64,000 nucleotides of DNA from Ampelomyces quisqualis (taxonomy: Eukaryota; Ascomycota; Dothideomycetes; Pleosporales; Phaeosphaeriaceae). The notes below the pieces were generated by a model. It was not told the origin of the DNA and searched no databases. It worked only from the letters and a program-made list of their open reading frames with translations. Position 1 is the stretch's first letter; the number at the start of each line of letters is the position of its first letter. Of the stretch, positions 22,380 to 32,670 are shown piece after piece. The stretch lies in assembly GCA_018398575.1 (NCBI GenBank), contig JAGTXZ010000009.1, forward strand, positions 1,240,001-1,304,000, given 5' to 3'. A program made the translations under genes and the position numbers.

Positions 22380-24767
22380 TTACTGACGCTCAAGACTTTT
22401 GTGATATCGTTCGTGCGCAAACATGGCGAACAATGGCATCGTCGAACCGCACTTTTCACATCTGTACGAGGCCGCGTCGCTCATTTGTTCGTCGCGTGAA
22501 TCATCGGAGTCCCAAATACGATCCAAATGGTCGTGCATCTGCTGAGAATGTGTGGGCACATCCTCAGACCCAGTCCGACTTGCATAGGCTGGAGAAAACG
22601 ATAGTACTTGTGACTGCTCAGTACGAAGAGGTAGGTCCGTGCGAATAACATCTGTGCCTCTGGCTTGTTCGTGCGTTTCTTGGGGTGTTTCTTCGACTCT
22701 CCAATGCTTGAGAGTCTCGTCTTGCTGCCTGAACATCTTCCCGATGTCTCTGCCTATTCCTCCTTTTTCTCTCGCCGTATCTGCCATGTTGGCAGCCGCA
22801 ACATTGACGAGCCGCAAGTTCCATCCACTCTTTTCCGGATGCAATCGGCGAAAGAGAGGCAACAGTATCTCGTCGACCAGTCGTTCCACTATTGCCTTGG
22901 AACTGTGCTTGAAGCTAAACACGAAGCCAGGCATCGGCGCAGACCTTGAGGTGCGTGCAAAAGAGCGATTCCGACTTCCATCAGGGTTCTGGGGTGGTCG
23001 AGGGCGAGTAGAGAGCCTGATGGTTTTTGGTTGGGCTAGCCACCGCTTCGTGGCTAGAGGCAAAGCAGTAGTGTTGTCTTCCCGTACGTCGTCACTCAAA
23101 ACTTCATCCTCGACAAGGTCTTTGTGCATTCGCTTGATTAGGCTAGTAGCTAACATGTGTAGCTCTTTAGTGACTGCACTCAGCGTGTCTAGGCGCAGGT
23201 AACTGTCCTCAATACTGATCTGCGTCGGGACCTCTCTTGCGTGAGCCACCTCAGTGCTGTCGCATCCATTGAGAAGCTCCCAGATACGAGCACCAATAGC
23301 ATGTGGAGCACCTGCGCCTCCCAGTAGTCTCTCGAGGATTTCGGGGCCCATGCCAGGGTATTGCCTCACATCACGCACTAGTACGCGTTCCTTGGTGCCA
23401 CCATACACGAGTCCTGTGTCGAAGTCGGCAGGTCGCTGTAAGACGTGGGCGCGAAGCTTCTGGCCAATCTTGAAGCCGATACCTGGAACTTTGGCTATCT
23501 CGTGGTCGTCCATAAATAGCGTGACATTGTCGTCCAGATTTCCGTCCACAGATGTGTATGGTGGCAACAGTGTAGTTTGCCCATCTGGCTTCTTTAGGTT
23601 ACCGACTAGCTTCGCAAGCACTTTATTAGTGGAAATGCCCACGGTTGCAGTGTAGCCTTTTTCAGACGCGAGCTTAGACCGCATGTACGAGGCCAGATGG
23701 CTTGCTAAAAGGAGGCGAAGTTGCAACATATCTGGGGAGGCACCTCCTGCTATCAGTCAGCACCGAACAGCCTTGGTACAAGTCTGAGCGTCTGTCGTAT
23801 GTACTATGATTACGCAAGCGCTGTGCGATCAACACGAGGTCTAGTTAGTGTGGGCGCGAAAGGGTTAGTGGCTGTGTGCTTGTAGCCAACAGATGTCACT
23901 AGGGAGGAGGTAAATGGTCGCAACTACGCCGCAAGGACTGCAGTGGCAGTCACAAGAAAGCTTACCTGGATTATCCGTGGTGATTTCAGGAAAGGTATGA
24001 CCAGCCAATCTTGTTGCATCGAAAGCAAAGCCATGAGTAGGGTCACCCTTGGAGAGGTAGAAGAAGGAATTGCTGAGGTTGTTGGTGTTCAAGATGCTCG
24101 CATTGTATTCAATCATGTCGGACACATCCATGAAAACCTGGGCACATCTCAGACGTGTTCATTTAGATGTGAGCGGTTGACGAGTAGATGCCAGACGGTA
24201 AGGAAAGGACAAACCTCATCGAAACCCAGTCGCTCACAGCGCGCGTTCCACGAAAAGGAGCTGAGAAAGGCATACAGCTCTTTGGAAGCATTTCTGAATC
24301 GGGTCAAATCCTCACCCAGGACGATGACTACATCAGGACACAGCTTTTGGGCTTCGGTGATCAGCTGGAGCTTGTAGAGTCCCTGTGACGAATGTCAGGC
24401 GGCTGGCACGGAGTTGATGACGGCAGCACGTGGGGCTTACCCGTCTGCGGGCCTCGTAGTTGCACGTGACGAGGATCTGTTTCTGTTGGACGGCCAGCGG
24501 CAACGTCTTGAGACTGGGATCCTCGCTCTCGAAGACACTGGCGTAGAAGCAGTCCTGCGGCACAGAGCAGACGTGTGAGCGGCTGAGGGACGCAGGGCGG
24601 GGAGCAGACTGTGACGGAACCTACATAGTCCTGGGGCAGAAGCGCAGGGCATGAGCCGAGACGCTGCGAGTGACGGGGCTGCGTGTGCTTACGAAGTGGA
24701 TGATGGTGGAGCCCAGCTGTCGCATGAGCTTCCTGGGCCGGGCAGCGGCAGCGTGGAAGGCGGCCAT
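22380..24767 (-). CDS. Y-family translesion DNA polymerase, iota type
   Basis: Error-prone polymerase that bypasses damaged template bases in the nucleus. Inferred minus-strand exons: 24767-24693, 24630-24625 (a 6-base micro-exon), 24554-24441, 24382-24215, 24137-23966 and 23746-22380; 633 residues. The micro-exon supplies Asp-Tyr of the catalytic motif: joined exons read IIHF-DY-DCFYASVFE, which carries the first metal-binding Asp. The second catalytic pair is LGFDEVFMDVSD, also formed across a splice. YEARRRGL, the helix-hairpin-helix region (KVPGIGFKIGQKL) and the little-finger domain follow. The C-terminus has a Cys2His2 finger CEKCGSTMPLFAMFAHERYH, which could be a ubiquitin-binding zinc finger. 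The ATG at 24767 was chosen for context (CCCCATGGCC) and distance to motif I; an internal Met 14 codons on is possible. The intron at 23965-23747 is long (219 nt). Confidence 0.88.
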
Positions 24768-25116
24768 GGGGCCATGGAAGGCGTCGAAGCGCGGAGGGAT
24801 CGGCGCGTGCAGGGCGAAGACTGTGAAGGCGGCCGACCAGGGCAGCGTCGAAACGCGCGTGAAGCAGATGCGCCCAGGCACGTCGTCTGCCGGCGCTGAT
24901 TGGCGGGCCACCTGCCACGGCCGTCGCATTCTATTTCGGGGGGGCGGTGCACTATTTTGGGCCGCGCCTCCAGAGTCCAGAGGCCAGCGGCCTGTACGGA
25001 GTACTGTGACTGCATATGAGCGCCAGCATGCCCGCGCCCGCCGCCAGCGCCCGACACCCGCACCACCGCCGTCCTCCCAGACACACACCACCGCCGTCCT
25101 CCCAGACACACACCAC
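24768..25116. promoter_or_regulatory. Divergent promoter, polymerase iota / unknown gene
   Basis: 349 bases between the two divergent start codons. It contains one copy of TACGGAGTA (24995-25003) and a duplicated stretch of CACCGCCGTCCTCCCAGACA just before the rightward gene (25062-25112 region). Confidence 0.55.
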
Positions 25117-26061
25117 ATGATGCTGGCCACCATATCGCCCTCGAGGCCGTCACCGGGCCCTCTGCCCGCCCAGCTGCCTATAACCGTAGCCCAGCGCCCC
25201 AAGCCCACGCCCACGCCCACGCCCGCGCCCAAGCCCAAGCTGTCCGTCAACACTGCACAGCCGCGAAGCTTTGGCAAAGGCGCCAGTCTGCGCCTCGACA
25301 CCCTGAGCGCCGTCTCCCCCACCCGCATCAACACCTTCTCCAACGCCTATCCCGCCCTCGCCACGCCCGCCGCGCCCTCCCCCACCCGCATCAACACCTT
25401 CTCCAACGCCTATCCCGCCCTCGCCACGCCCGCCGCGCCCTTCCCCACCCCCAGCTCTGCGTCCGCCCCCTCCTCGGCCGTCACATGCACCTCGCACGAC
25501 TCGCACGACTCGCACGACTCGACCACCACGCGCATCCCGTACAAGCAACCCCACAACCTCGTCTCCATACTCGCCAACGGCCCCGTCCCCGCGACAATCG
25601 CGCGCAAGATGGCTGCCTCACGGCCCCTGTTCCCCGCCGAGAAGCGCGTGTCCTTCCGCACTCCCCTCGAGGAGGAAATCACGACCGTCAAATACACGCT
25701 TGCCCACTCCGATCTCGACGCCTCCGTGTCAACCCTCTCCACGCTCGCCGCTACCGAATCTGATTCCAGCGCCGCAGCCCACTTGTCCGACTCGGACGGC
25801 CCTGGCAACGCCTCAGCATCGGACCAATCGGCATCCTTGTCCTCGATGGACTCTGCTCCCCGCCCCGCACCACCACGCCTCGGAGACAAGCGAGACTCGT
25901 CCTCTTCCGAGGACGAGGGGAGTGACACGTGTCCAGTGACCCCCGTGGCTGGACCGCGCAAGAGGACGCGCGACTGGCGATGGACCCTGGGCCCCATCTC
26001 AGGGTCCGACAAATCAGCATCTTCGACAGCGAGCGATGCCACCAGTGAAGATAGCAACTGA
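25117..26061 (+). CDS. Disordered Ser/Pro-rich protein with an RVxF-like motif
   Basis: 314 residues from the ATG at 25117, the first with a sensible protein after it; the frame is open further upstream, but that part overlaps the polymerase gene on the other strand and has no fungal character. The N-terminal third is Pro/Ala/Thr-rich and contains an exact 21-residue duplication (SPTRINTFSNAYPALATPAAP, twice) and a triple His-Asp-Ser. The only conserved-looking segment is about 170-205: EKRVSFRTPLEEEI followed by TTVKYTLAHSDLD. KRVSF fits the protein-phosphatase-1 docking pattern RVxF. The C-terminal third is acidic and Ser-rich with possible kinase sites (SSSSEDEGSD). I do not recognise a family; function unknown. 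Confidence 0.75.
   Translation: MMLATISPSRPSPGPLPAQLPITVAQRPKPTPTPTPAPKPKLSVNTAQPRSFGKGASLRLDTLSAVSPTRINTFSNAYPALATPAAPSPTRINTFSNAYPALATPAAPFPTPSSASAPSSAVTCTSHDSHDSHDSTTTRIPYKQPHNLVSILANGPVPATIARKMAASRPLFPAEKRVSFRTPLEEEITTVKYTLAHSDLDASVSTLSTLAATESDSSAAAHLSDSDGPGNASASDQSASLSSMDSAPRPAPPRLGDKRDSSSSEDEGSDTCPVTPVAGPRKRTRDWRWTLGPISGSDKSASSTASDATSEDSN
25315..25440 (+). repeat. 63-bp exact tandem duplication inside a coding region
   Basis: Two copies (25315-25377 and 25378-25440) with no difference I can see, keeping frame and duplicating 21 residues. The identity at every position implies a recent event. Confidence 0.92.
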
Positions 26062-26630
26062 GAGCCATGCTTACAATCATTTTCACCACACACAAGGCTT
26101 TGGCATCGCGGGTAGATACAGGCACTATATAGAGTACAGGTGTACTAGCCTGAGGCGTTCTCATGAGCATTTCCGGCGTTGTGTTTCTGAGATACCATTC
26201 CTACAGTCCTGGAACAGACGACCATCATCATTGCATCGCATCATATCATACTATCATCAATACATAGACACCTCCGTCGCACTGTTGACCAGCGCGGCAA
26301 TCCCATAGACTCGTGGCATATTGCATCACGGACCCCATTGCGGATTTGATCTGCGGACCCTGAAATCCAGTCGTGACCCTAGTCACTACATAATTCAAAC
26401 TGCGCCGGGTGACATGTCCATCAAGACCCCATCCCGACAACGATCGGCTGCCGATCACGAGTGACATTGAGCTAATCACATAACAGGCGAATATACCCGC
26501 ACATCGGCACCGTGCGATAAAACCCTACGCGAGCATTTCTCAATGAAATACAAGTGGAACCGCGATGGACTCTATCCAGCAATTTGCCCGTGCATGCAGG
26601 AAGCAGGTCATCTAACCATCCGTTGACATC

Positions 26631-26847
26631 TCTACACTAAACCCTATTAAGTAAACATTTGAAATTCTTTCTAAACCAAGTATGCCTGTATATTACCCAA
26701 GGGTAGAGAGTTAGACCTAGTTGAGATTAGGGTTTGTATCAAGGTAACGCAGGACGACCATGTATAAAGAACCCTATTCAACGTAAAGAATAAAGAGATG
26801 ATTTCTATTCAATGTTGAATCCTTGACTTATTAGAGTTTAGTGTAGA
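26631..26847. mobile_element. Short AT-rich element with 22-bp imperfect terminal inverted repeats
   Basis: The left end TCTACACTAAACCCTATTAAGT pairs with the right end (26826-26847), read on the other strand, with two mismatches. The 217-bp interior has no open frame and is AT-rich, with a TATAAAGAACCC stretch. It may be a MITE or a solo LTR of an unknown family; no target duplication was recognised. Confidence 0.55.
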
Positions 26848-26887
26848 AATATCTTGGCCATTGCATGGTCGGATAACCTGCTACTCC

Positions 26888-27118
26888 CTCGCGCGTAAGG
26901 GAAAGTCGGCAGGAAGCTCATGCAAACCACCAGCTTCTGCAATTTATTTCTGAACGACAAGTTTACATGACTTTGTGCTTTCACTACTTGGTTATGCGTC
27001 TTGGTAATTTCAAGACCTTCAAGGATAATTGTTCATAGTGCCGTTAATCTTCTCTACGTCTTCGGAGTAATGCACGCTGCTGACCCGAGCTTCTTGCCGA
27101 CTTTCCCTTACGCGCGAG
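26888..27118. mobile_element. 231-bp MITE-like element with 32-bp terminal inverted repeats
   Basis: Terminal repeats at 26888-26919 and 27087-27118 match over 32 bases with one mismatch (core CGCGTAAGGGAAAGTCGGC). The interior is non-coding. No target-site duplication is obvious. The size and repeat quality fit a non-autonomous DNA transposon; a functional hairpin is the alternative. Confidence 0.6.
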
Positions 27119-28007
27119 AGCCACAGCGTGCATGCGGTCAATGTCCGATGACGTCATGCCTAGCTTTTCACTAGTGTTCTGTCACTGCATTGCTCTGACA
27201 GGACTACATACGAGAGAAAATGCATGAGGCTTTACCGGACAGTCTTTGCAGATACGATGTGCTAAAACTACATTTTCGTAAAAGCACGGGGCGCTAAGAA
27301 AATTCTGTGTGGAAAAGTACGGAGTACTCCGGAACACACTTATATACCCCAAAAATAGTGTGCTGTTTCGCGGCGGAGATGCTACCTGTTTCGTTTCGTC
27401 GGGTGCCGTCGAGCACATGATGCAGAAACAGGCCACTCGGGATAGTGCTTGCAACCATGTTTAGACTCATTGATACGTTAGGGATGACTGACATACTTAT
27501 GTTTTTTGCAATCGACCTCGCAACTCGCGAGTGCGCGAAAGTGAAGTCCTGTGATCTTGCGTGTATACAAGTGAGACAAAGGTGCTTTGTCCTCCCGTTT
27601 GACACACTAAAGATATCAGTCAGACGGACGTTGATGAAGTGGTGTAGCCCCACATGACTGCACGAGACGTGGAAGCTCTGGATCTGCACAAGTAGGCATT
27701 GGTGGATTATACACTAGCAATGGTAGATTACTTTGGTGAGTAGTGAGATGTGCTGCACATATCGTGACACAGCTATCTGTTGTATGCTGTACAATCTGTC
27801 AATCAAATGTTGCCCGCTTTGCTCGCATAGTGCATCCTAGACATCCACTCCAAATGTACGTGTTGTACATTTAACGTTGCTACTGTTCGGGGGTAAATCG
27901 GTGCTTGAAGTCAACGGACCATCGAAACAATCCACATCCCTAAAGCTAGTTATTCATGGTCGCCTACAGCGCGAACATGTAATCGACGGTTTGCGAGTGC
28001 TGGGTTC

Positions 28008-31000
28008 TCATTTCTTCTTCGGCTTCGCGGCGGCCTTTGTTTTGCCTTTACCCTTAGGCTTTGCGTCTTCTTCTACCTCGTCCTCGCTATCTTCGGCCTT
28101 TTTCTTACCACGCTTTTGCGCAGCTCCACCTTTCTTGGCTGCTGCTTTCTTCTTCTTTGGCTGCTTCACGTATTTGTCCTTCGACAAGTCAACTTCTTCG
28201 TCGTCGTCTTTCACCTCTTCGATGACCTCGCCATCATCAGACTCATCGATCGCTTCCTCCAGATCGGGTTTCTCTTTCGCTTGCTTCTTCGGGGCAACGA
28301 CGGAGGATGCCTTCATGAAAGGAAGGGGATGCGATTGTAGATTGTAACTGCGACTGATCAGCAAAGTAGCATCAGGAAGAGATGTGAAGTATCAACTCAC
28401 ACTCGAGTAAAAGCCGCCTTAGCCTGTGTCTCGATTTTGATCTTGTCCTGGTCCATCGGCCCAACCCCCAGTTCCATAATGGCATCGAAGTCATCCTTGG
28501 TAAGAAAATAACTGTCCATCAACTCAATGATAGTCGGCACAGAGTCTTTGCCCTCCTTTTGCAGCTTCTGCACCAGCTCCGTCCAGAGAACAGGGATATA
28601 CTGCTGCCGAACTTCATGTCGATCACCGGAAGATCGCAACCGCATGTGTGCTTGGATCTCTTTGACTAATCGACCAAGTTTGTTTGTGCTGCTGTTTTTA
28701 CCCAACCATGATGTGAAACGTGTCTGGTTGCCCGCCATGCTACCAGCAACGAAGCTTGCTGGTCTCACGAAGCTAAAGACCGCGTGTGTCGGCATCAGAC
28801 TCCATTGCTGTTGGGAGCCATGGATCATACGATCGACGAGATCGCCATCGCTGATGCTATCGGCTGCTTGAGACGCGAGCTCCAAAGTCTTCATATTCTT
28901 CTCTCTGCCCGAATAGTTGAGAGCCTGCATAGGGTTGGTGCCCAGGTAGTTCTCCTGAAGCATAAGAGGACTGAATTCGTGGTCGTTGAAGTAGAGCTCA
29001 ATCTTCTCGTTCAGCGTAGCCTTGCAGCTTGCAGCAAACATCCCACCACCCAGAATCTTCTGAGTTATATCCCAGGGTTTCAGGATGACGTGTTTCTCCC
29101 AGCTTTTTGACATCTGTTTACCGCTGTCAAAGTCCATTGCCTCTTGGTCTAGCTTGGCCGTAGAGATCATGTTGACTACCTGGCGAATATCGGAGTGGCT
29201 ACCCTCGATCAGTGCGTTGACGACAGGGGCAGACATCTTGAGACCTTCCCGGAAAGCGATGGTCATGATACGAGATCGAACTTGATCCACTGTTGGCCGG
29301 CGAAAGGGCAGGTCGAATGTCGCGTAGTCAAATGGCTTCATCTTTGGTAATCGCCTATCGTTACAGATGAGAATCATGGGAACTTCAGTTTTTTTGCAGA
29401 CAGCAGCGAGCGCGCCAACACCACCTCGATCACCAGCTGACATACCGTCAACTTCGTCCATGATGAGTACAAGTTTCTTCTTCGACGTCTCAACAGTTCT
29501 GCCGTCGCCAGCAAAATAGCCATGGAGCGAGTTCGTGCTGAGGACACCGCGCAGGCCTTCTTCGATTAGTTTCTTGCTGCGAGTGTCACTTGCGTTGCGT
29601 TCCACAATGTCATATCCCTCGAGCTTGGCGACCAAGTGAGCAGCGGTGGTCTTGCCGATGCCGGGAGGCCCATGAAGCATAACAGCGCGAAACACGCCGC
29701 TCCCATCCTGTCCTGCAAGCTTGAAGCCGGTCTTGACATTCTTTGGGAAACGCTGCAGCCACCGCTGGAGTTTTTCCACGGTCGCTTTGTTTCCACAGAT
29801 TTGATTGAGCGAGGATGGCGCATATTTTGTGGTCCACAGGCGGGAGTCTACAGCAGGGCCTGCACTTTGAGCTGCGGCTGTGACAGCAGAAGCCGTCTTA
29901 CGACCTGCGGCTACGTTGGCCGCCTTCAAATCCTTCAGACGTTGCTTATCCTCTTTCTCTAGTTCGGCAGCCTGCTTTCTGATATTGTCTTCTTCCTTGC
30001 GTTGCTTTTCTTTATAGGCAGCCTGAGCTTTAGAATCGCCCTTGTTGCCAGCCGATGTAAGTTTCTCAATGAGTAGCGTCAAGCCGTCCTCGTCGATAGT
30101 TTTGATCTCCATGTCTCGGATCTTTTGTAGCTTACTGGGTCCGGCGTCCGTGCCAAGCACAACATAATTTGTCTTTTTACTCGGAGCGGTGGTAACCTTG
30201 CCACCATGTCGCTTCACGAGTTCTTGTCCTTCCGTTCGACCCCATCGCTGCAAAACTCCAGTAAACACGAATGTCAAGCCGGCCAAGCATGTATCGGAAC
30301 CCGAAGGCATCTCGGCAGACGAGCCTTGAAGCGGAGCAGGTTCTGAGCGTCCAGCGTTTGCTTTCCAATCGAATTTCGCATCCGGGTCTTTTGGTGGAGG
30401 TGTCGGTGCGCGCACTGTGGGAATGCTATCATAGATGGCCTGTATATCTGCACTTTCGACAGTGTCTTCTTTCTTTGCCCTTTTCTTAGCTGGAGATTTT
30501 GCAGACGCGGGCTTTGTGGAACGAGCTTTCTTGGGCTTCTCTTCTTCCTCGTCGTCCTCTTCGGCTTCGTCGGCTTCGTCGGCTTCGTCTAGCTCAGGCG
30601 ACTTGCGCTTCCGCCCTGTAGTCGAAGTCTTCTTCGGTTTGCTCTTGAGCGCTTGCTCATCCTCATCAGGCTCGATGAAGTCACCTGCTACGTCGATATC
30701 TTTCATATCCACATCCTCAGTGTCTGGGTCACACTTGTCTTCGTCCGTCCTCTTCCTCTGCTGCTTGGCTGGTGCCTTCGGCGTGCCTCTATGGGGAAGC
30801 TTTACTGCAAGGTCATCGTCGTCGCTCGCGGGGATCTCTGTGTAGTCGTCATTTGTCTTGTCCTTCACGTCGTCTTCAAAAATACCGTTGGCCCCGTCCA
30901 AGTCATCGTCCGGGAATTCGTCCTCGTCATCACGTCCGGCATATGACCTGATGGGTTTCTTTGCTCGACCCGATGTTCTGCCATTGGAAGCTGGCGTTGC

Positions 31001-31468
31001 TGTCTTGGATACCCGTCCAGTCGCCTTCTTCGATGTAGCTTTTGGTGTTCCAGCGGCTTTCTGGTTGAGCGGCTCTGTCCGCTTAGGCTTGTTCGAACTT
31101 GCAAAAAAAGCGGATGTGGTTGTCTCTTCCAGTTTGGGGGTAGGCTCGCGTTCCACCTTCTTGGGCGGCGGTCTCTTCGGTGTGGACCTTTTCGGCCTGT
31201 GCATGTTCAGTGATGAATCGAGTGAGGAGAGGTTGTTGTGCTTACTTGACTTCCTCTTCCACATCGTCATCAGAGTCGTCAATAACGCGACTTGCCCGGC
31301 CAGACTTCTTGAGGGCTGCTTTCTTGGTGTTGGCCTTTTGATCACATTTAGTTGCCGATTTGACCATCCAAGCTTGGAACATACCTCGTTCTTTTTGGTG
31401 GCATCCTGATTTTCTTGGCCGGTTTTGGGCGGCCCACCACCAAAGAAGCTGCGAATGTCTGCAGGCAT
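28008..31468 (-). CDS. rfc1: Replication factor C large subunit
   Basis: Largest subunit of the clamp loader that places PCNA on DNA. Minus-strand exons: 31468-31385, 31334-31246, 31196-28401 and 28347-28008; 1102 residues. The frame stays open through the first two introns if unspliced, but splicing restores the acidic segment SRVIDDSDDDVEEEV typical of the family. The N-terminus MPADIRSFF is PIP-box-like. A long charged linker follows, then a BRCT domain (about 359-437, FVFTGVLQ to VLGTDAGPSK), the AAA+ module with Walker A GPPGIGKT (about 567-574) and Walker B LVLIMDEVDG (about 634-642), and the RFC1 C-terminal domain (from about 870). The last exon adds a Lys/Glu/Asp-rich tail ending KAAAKPKKK, likely nuclear localisation. 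Length and order match the family. Confidence 0.94.
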
Positions 31469-31814
31469 GCTTGAACTTAAGGGCTACAAGTGATGGGCAC
31501 TCAGCCAACAGTACAACAAGGTTCGGCAGCGACGAGAGGCAAGCAATTGGCGGTGGTGGTGGAACAGGAGGTGATGGGGTTGCGCAGTCGTCTTCATGAC
31601 GACCAACATACAACATGCAGGCACAGGCGCGCTAGAGTCGCGCAGACAGCGAGACGCGCCTGCACTTCCGATGAGGCCAAGCGAGCTAACTCGCTTCAGC
31701 CACATGCACCAGCCACATGCGCCAGCCACAACATCTACTTGGCGCACGAGCAACTTCAGCACGCCGAATGCTGAGAACGTACGCAGTCTAGTCACCACGA
31801 CGCACGTCAGCATC
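31469..31814. promoter_or_regulatory. Divergent promoter, rfc1 / mrpl16
   Basis: 346 bases separate the two start codons. Repeats of CAGCCACATGCACCAGCCACATGCGCCAG type occur near 31698-31728. No clear TATA box. Confidence 0.5.
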
Positions 31815-32588
31815 ATGCCGCCGCCCAGGTCACAACACAGTTTCGTGTCTCAATTCCGCCATCTGAGTCTCGTAGCATCGCGACCACCTGGTACATGCGT
31901 TGTCGCCCATCGCAAGGCCATCCGCTGACAACTTCAAGTACTCCAGTCGCCATGGTGCCAAGTCACCGCACCCATCAGTGCGTCCACAGCGCGCGCCTTC
32001 TCTACAACACCTGCTCGTCTCAATTACCTCTCCCCGAAATCTAGCGAGTCACGCAAATCCCGAAAGGGTCGGTGTCGGGTGCCCACCGGGGGCAGCATGC
32101 GCGGCACCACGGTAGTCTGGGGCGACTACGGCATACGCATGCGCGACCACGACCGTCGTATCAGCTCGCAACAACTTCGCATTGCTGAAGAAACCATCCG
32201 GAAGCGACTCAGGGGCATGAAGTTCAGGCTGTACATGCGCATTGCCGCCAACATCGGCGTGTACACCAGTGGCAACGAGAGCCGCATGGGTAAGGGAAAG
32301 GGCAGTTTCGATCGATGGACCGCGAAGGTGGCAGTGAGCAAGATCATTTTTGAAATTCAGGGTGATTTGCACGAACAGGTTGTGAAGGATGCATTCAGAC
32401 TCGCGGGAAACAAGCTCCCTGGTTTGTACGAGTTTGTGAGGAAGGGCGATGCGCCTGTCATGGGCATCACCAAAGTCGGACTTAACGGCATCACGGAGGC
32501 AGATTTGAAGAGGCCTCGAAAGAAGCTACCTCTAGAAGAAACAGCCGCGCGTCTACCTGAGGCTTCATCAAAACAAGCTTCACCATGA
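31815..32588 (+). CDS. mrpl16: Mitochondrial large-subunit ribosomal protein L16
   Basis: Member of the bacterial uL16/RPL10e family, acting in mitochondrial translation. Exons 31815-31890 and 31990-32588; 224 residues. The 99-nt intron (GTACAT...CCACAG) splits an Ala codon and yields a Ser/Arg-rich N-terminus (MPPPRSQHSFVSQFRHLSLV) suited to mitochondrial import. The core shows KSRKGRCRVPTGGSMRGTTV near residue 50, then the signature RMGKGKGSFDRWTAKV, and the C-terminal run AFRLAGNKLPGLYEFV. All these are conserved in L16. The gene ends 82 bases before the 3' end of the convergent lyase gene. Confidence 0.92.
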
Positions 32589-32670
32589 GCGTGTATCGAA
32601 TTCATGTATAGGAATGCCAGAATTACGCATCTTCCTTGTTCGATTTGAGTAAGGACCACAACTCCTCCAC

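Larger units (their letters stand above)
26062..28007. other. Intergenic, 1.9 kb, with two small inverted-repeat elements
   Basis: No gene supported. It contains two candidate miniature transposon-like elements (26631-26847 and 26888-27118) and one TACGGAGTA motif overlapping a short palindrome (27318-27330). The rest is unremarkable. Confidence 0.5.

Noticed and set aside
24670..25116. Upstream extension of the rightward open frame into the polymerase iota gene
   Set aside because: The extra 149 codons lie antisense to polymerase exons and have no independent character; the ATG at 25117 follows a proper intergenic stretch.
31246..31468. Continuous unspliced frame at the start of rfc1
   Set aside because: It reads through two introns and gives residues foreign to Rfc1; splicing at 31385/31334 and 31246/31196 restores the acidic segment expected of the family.
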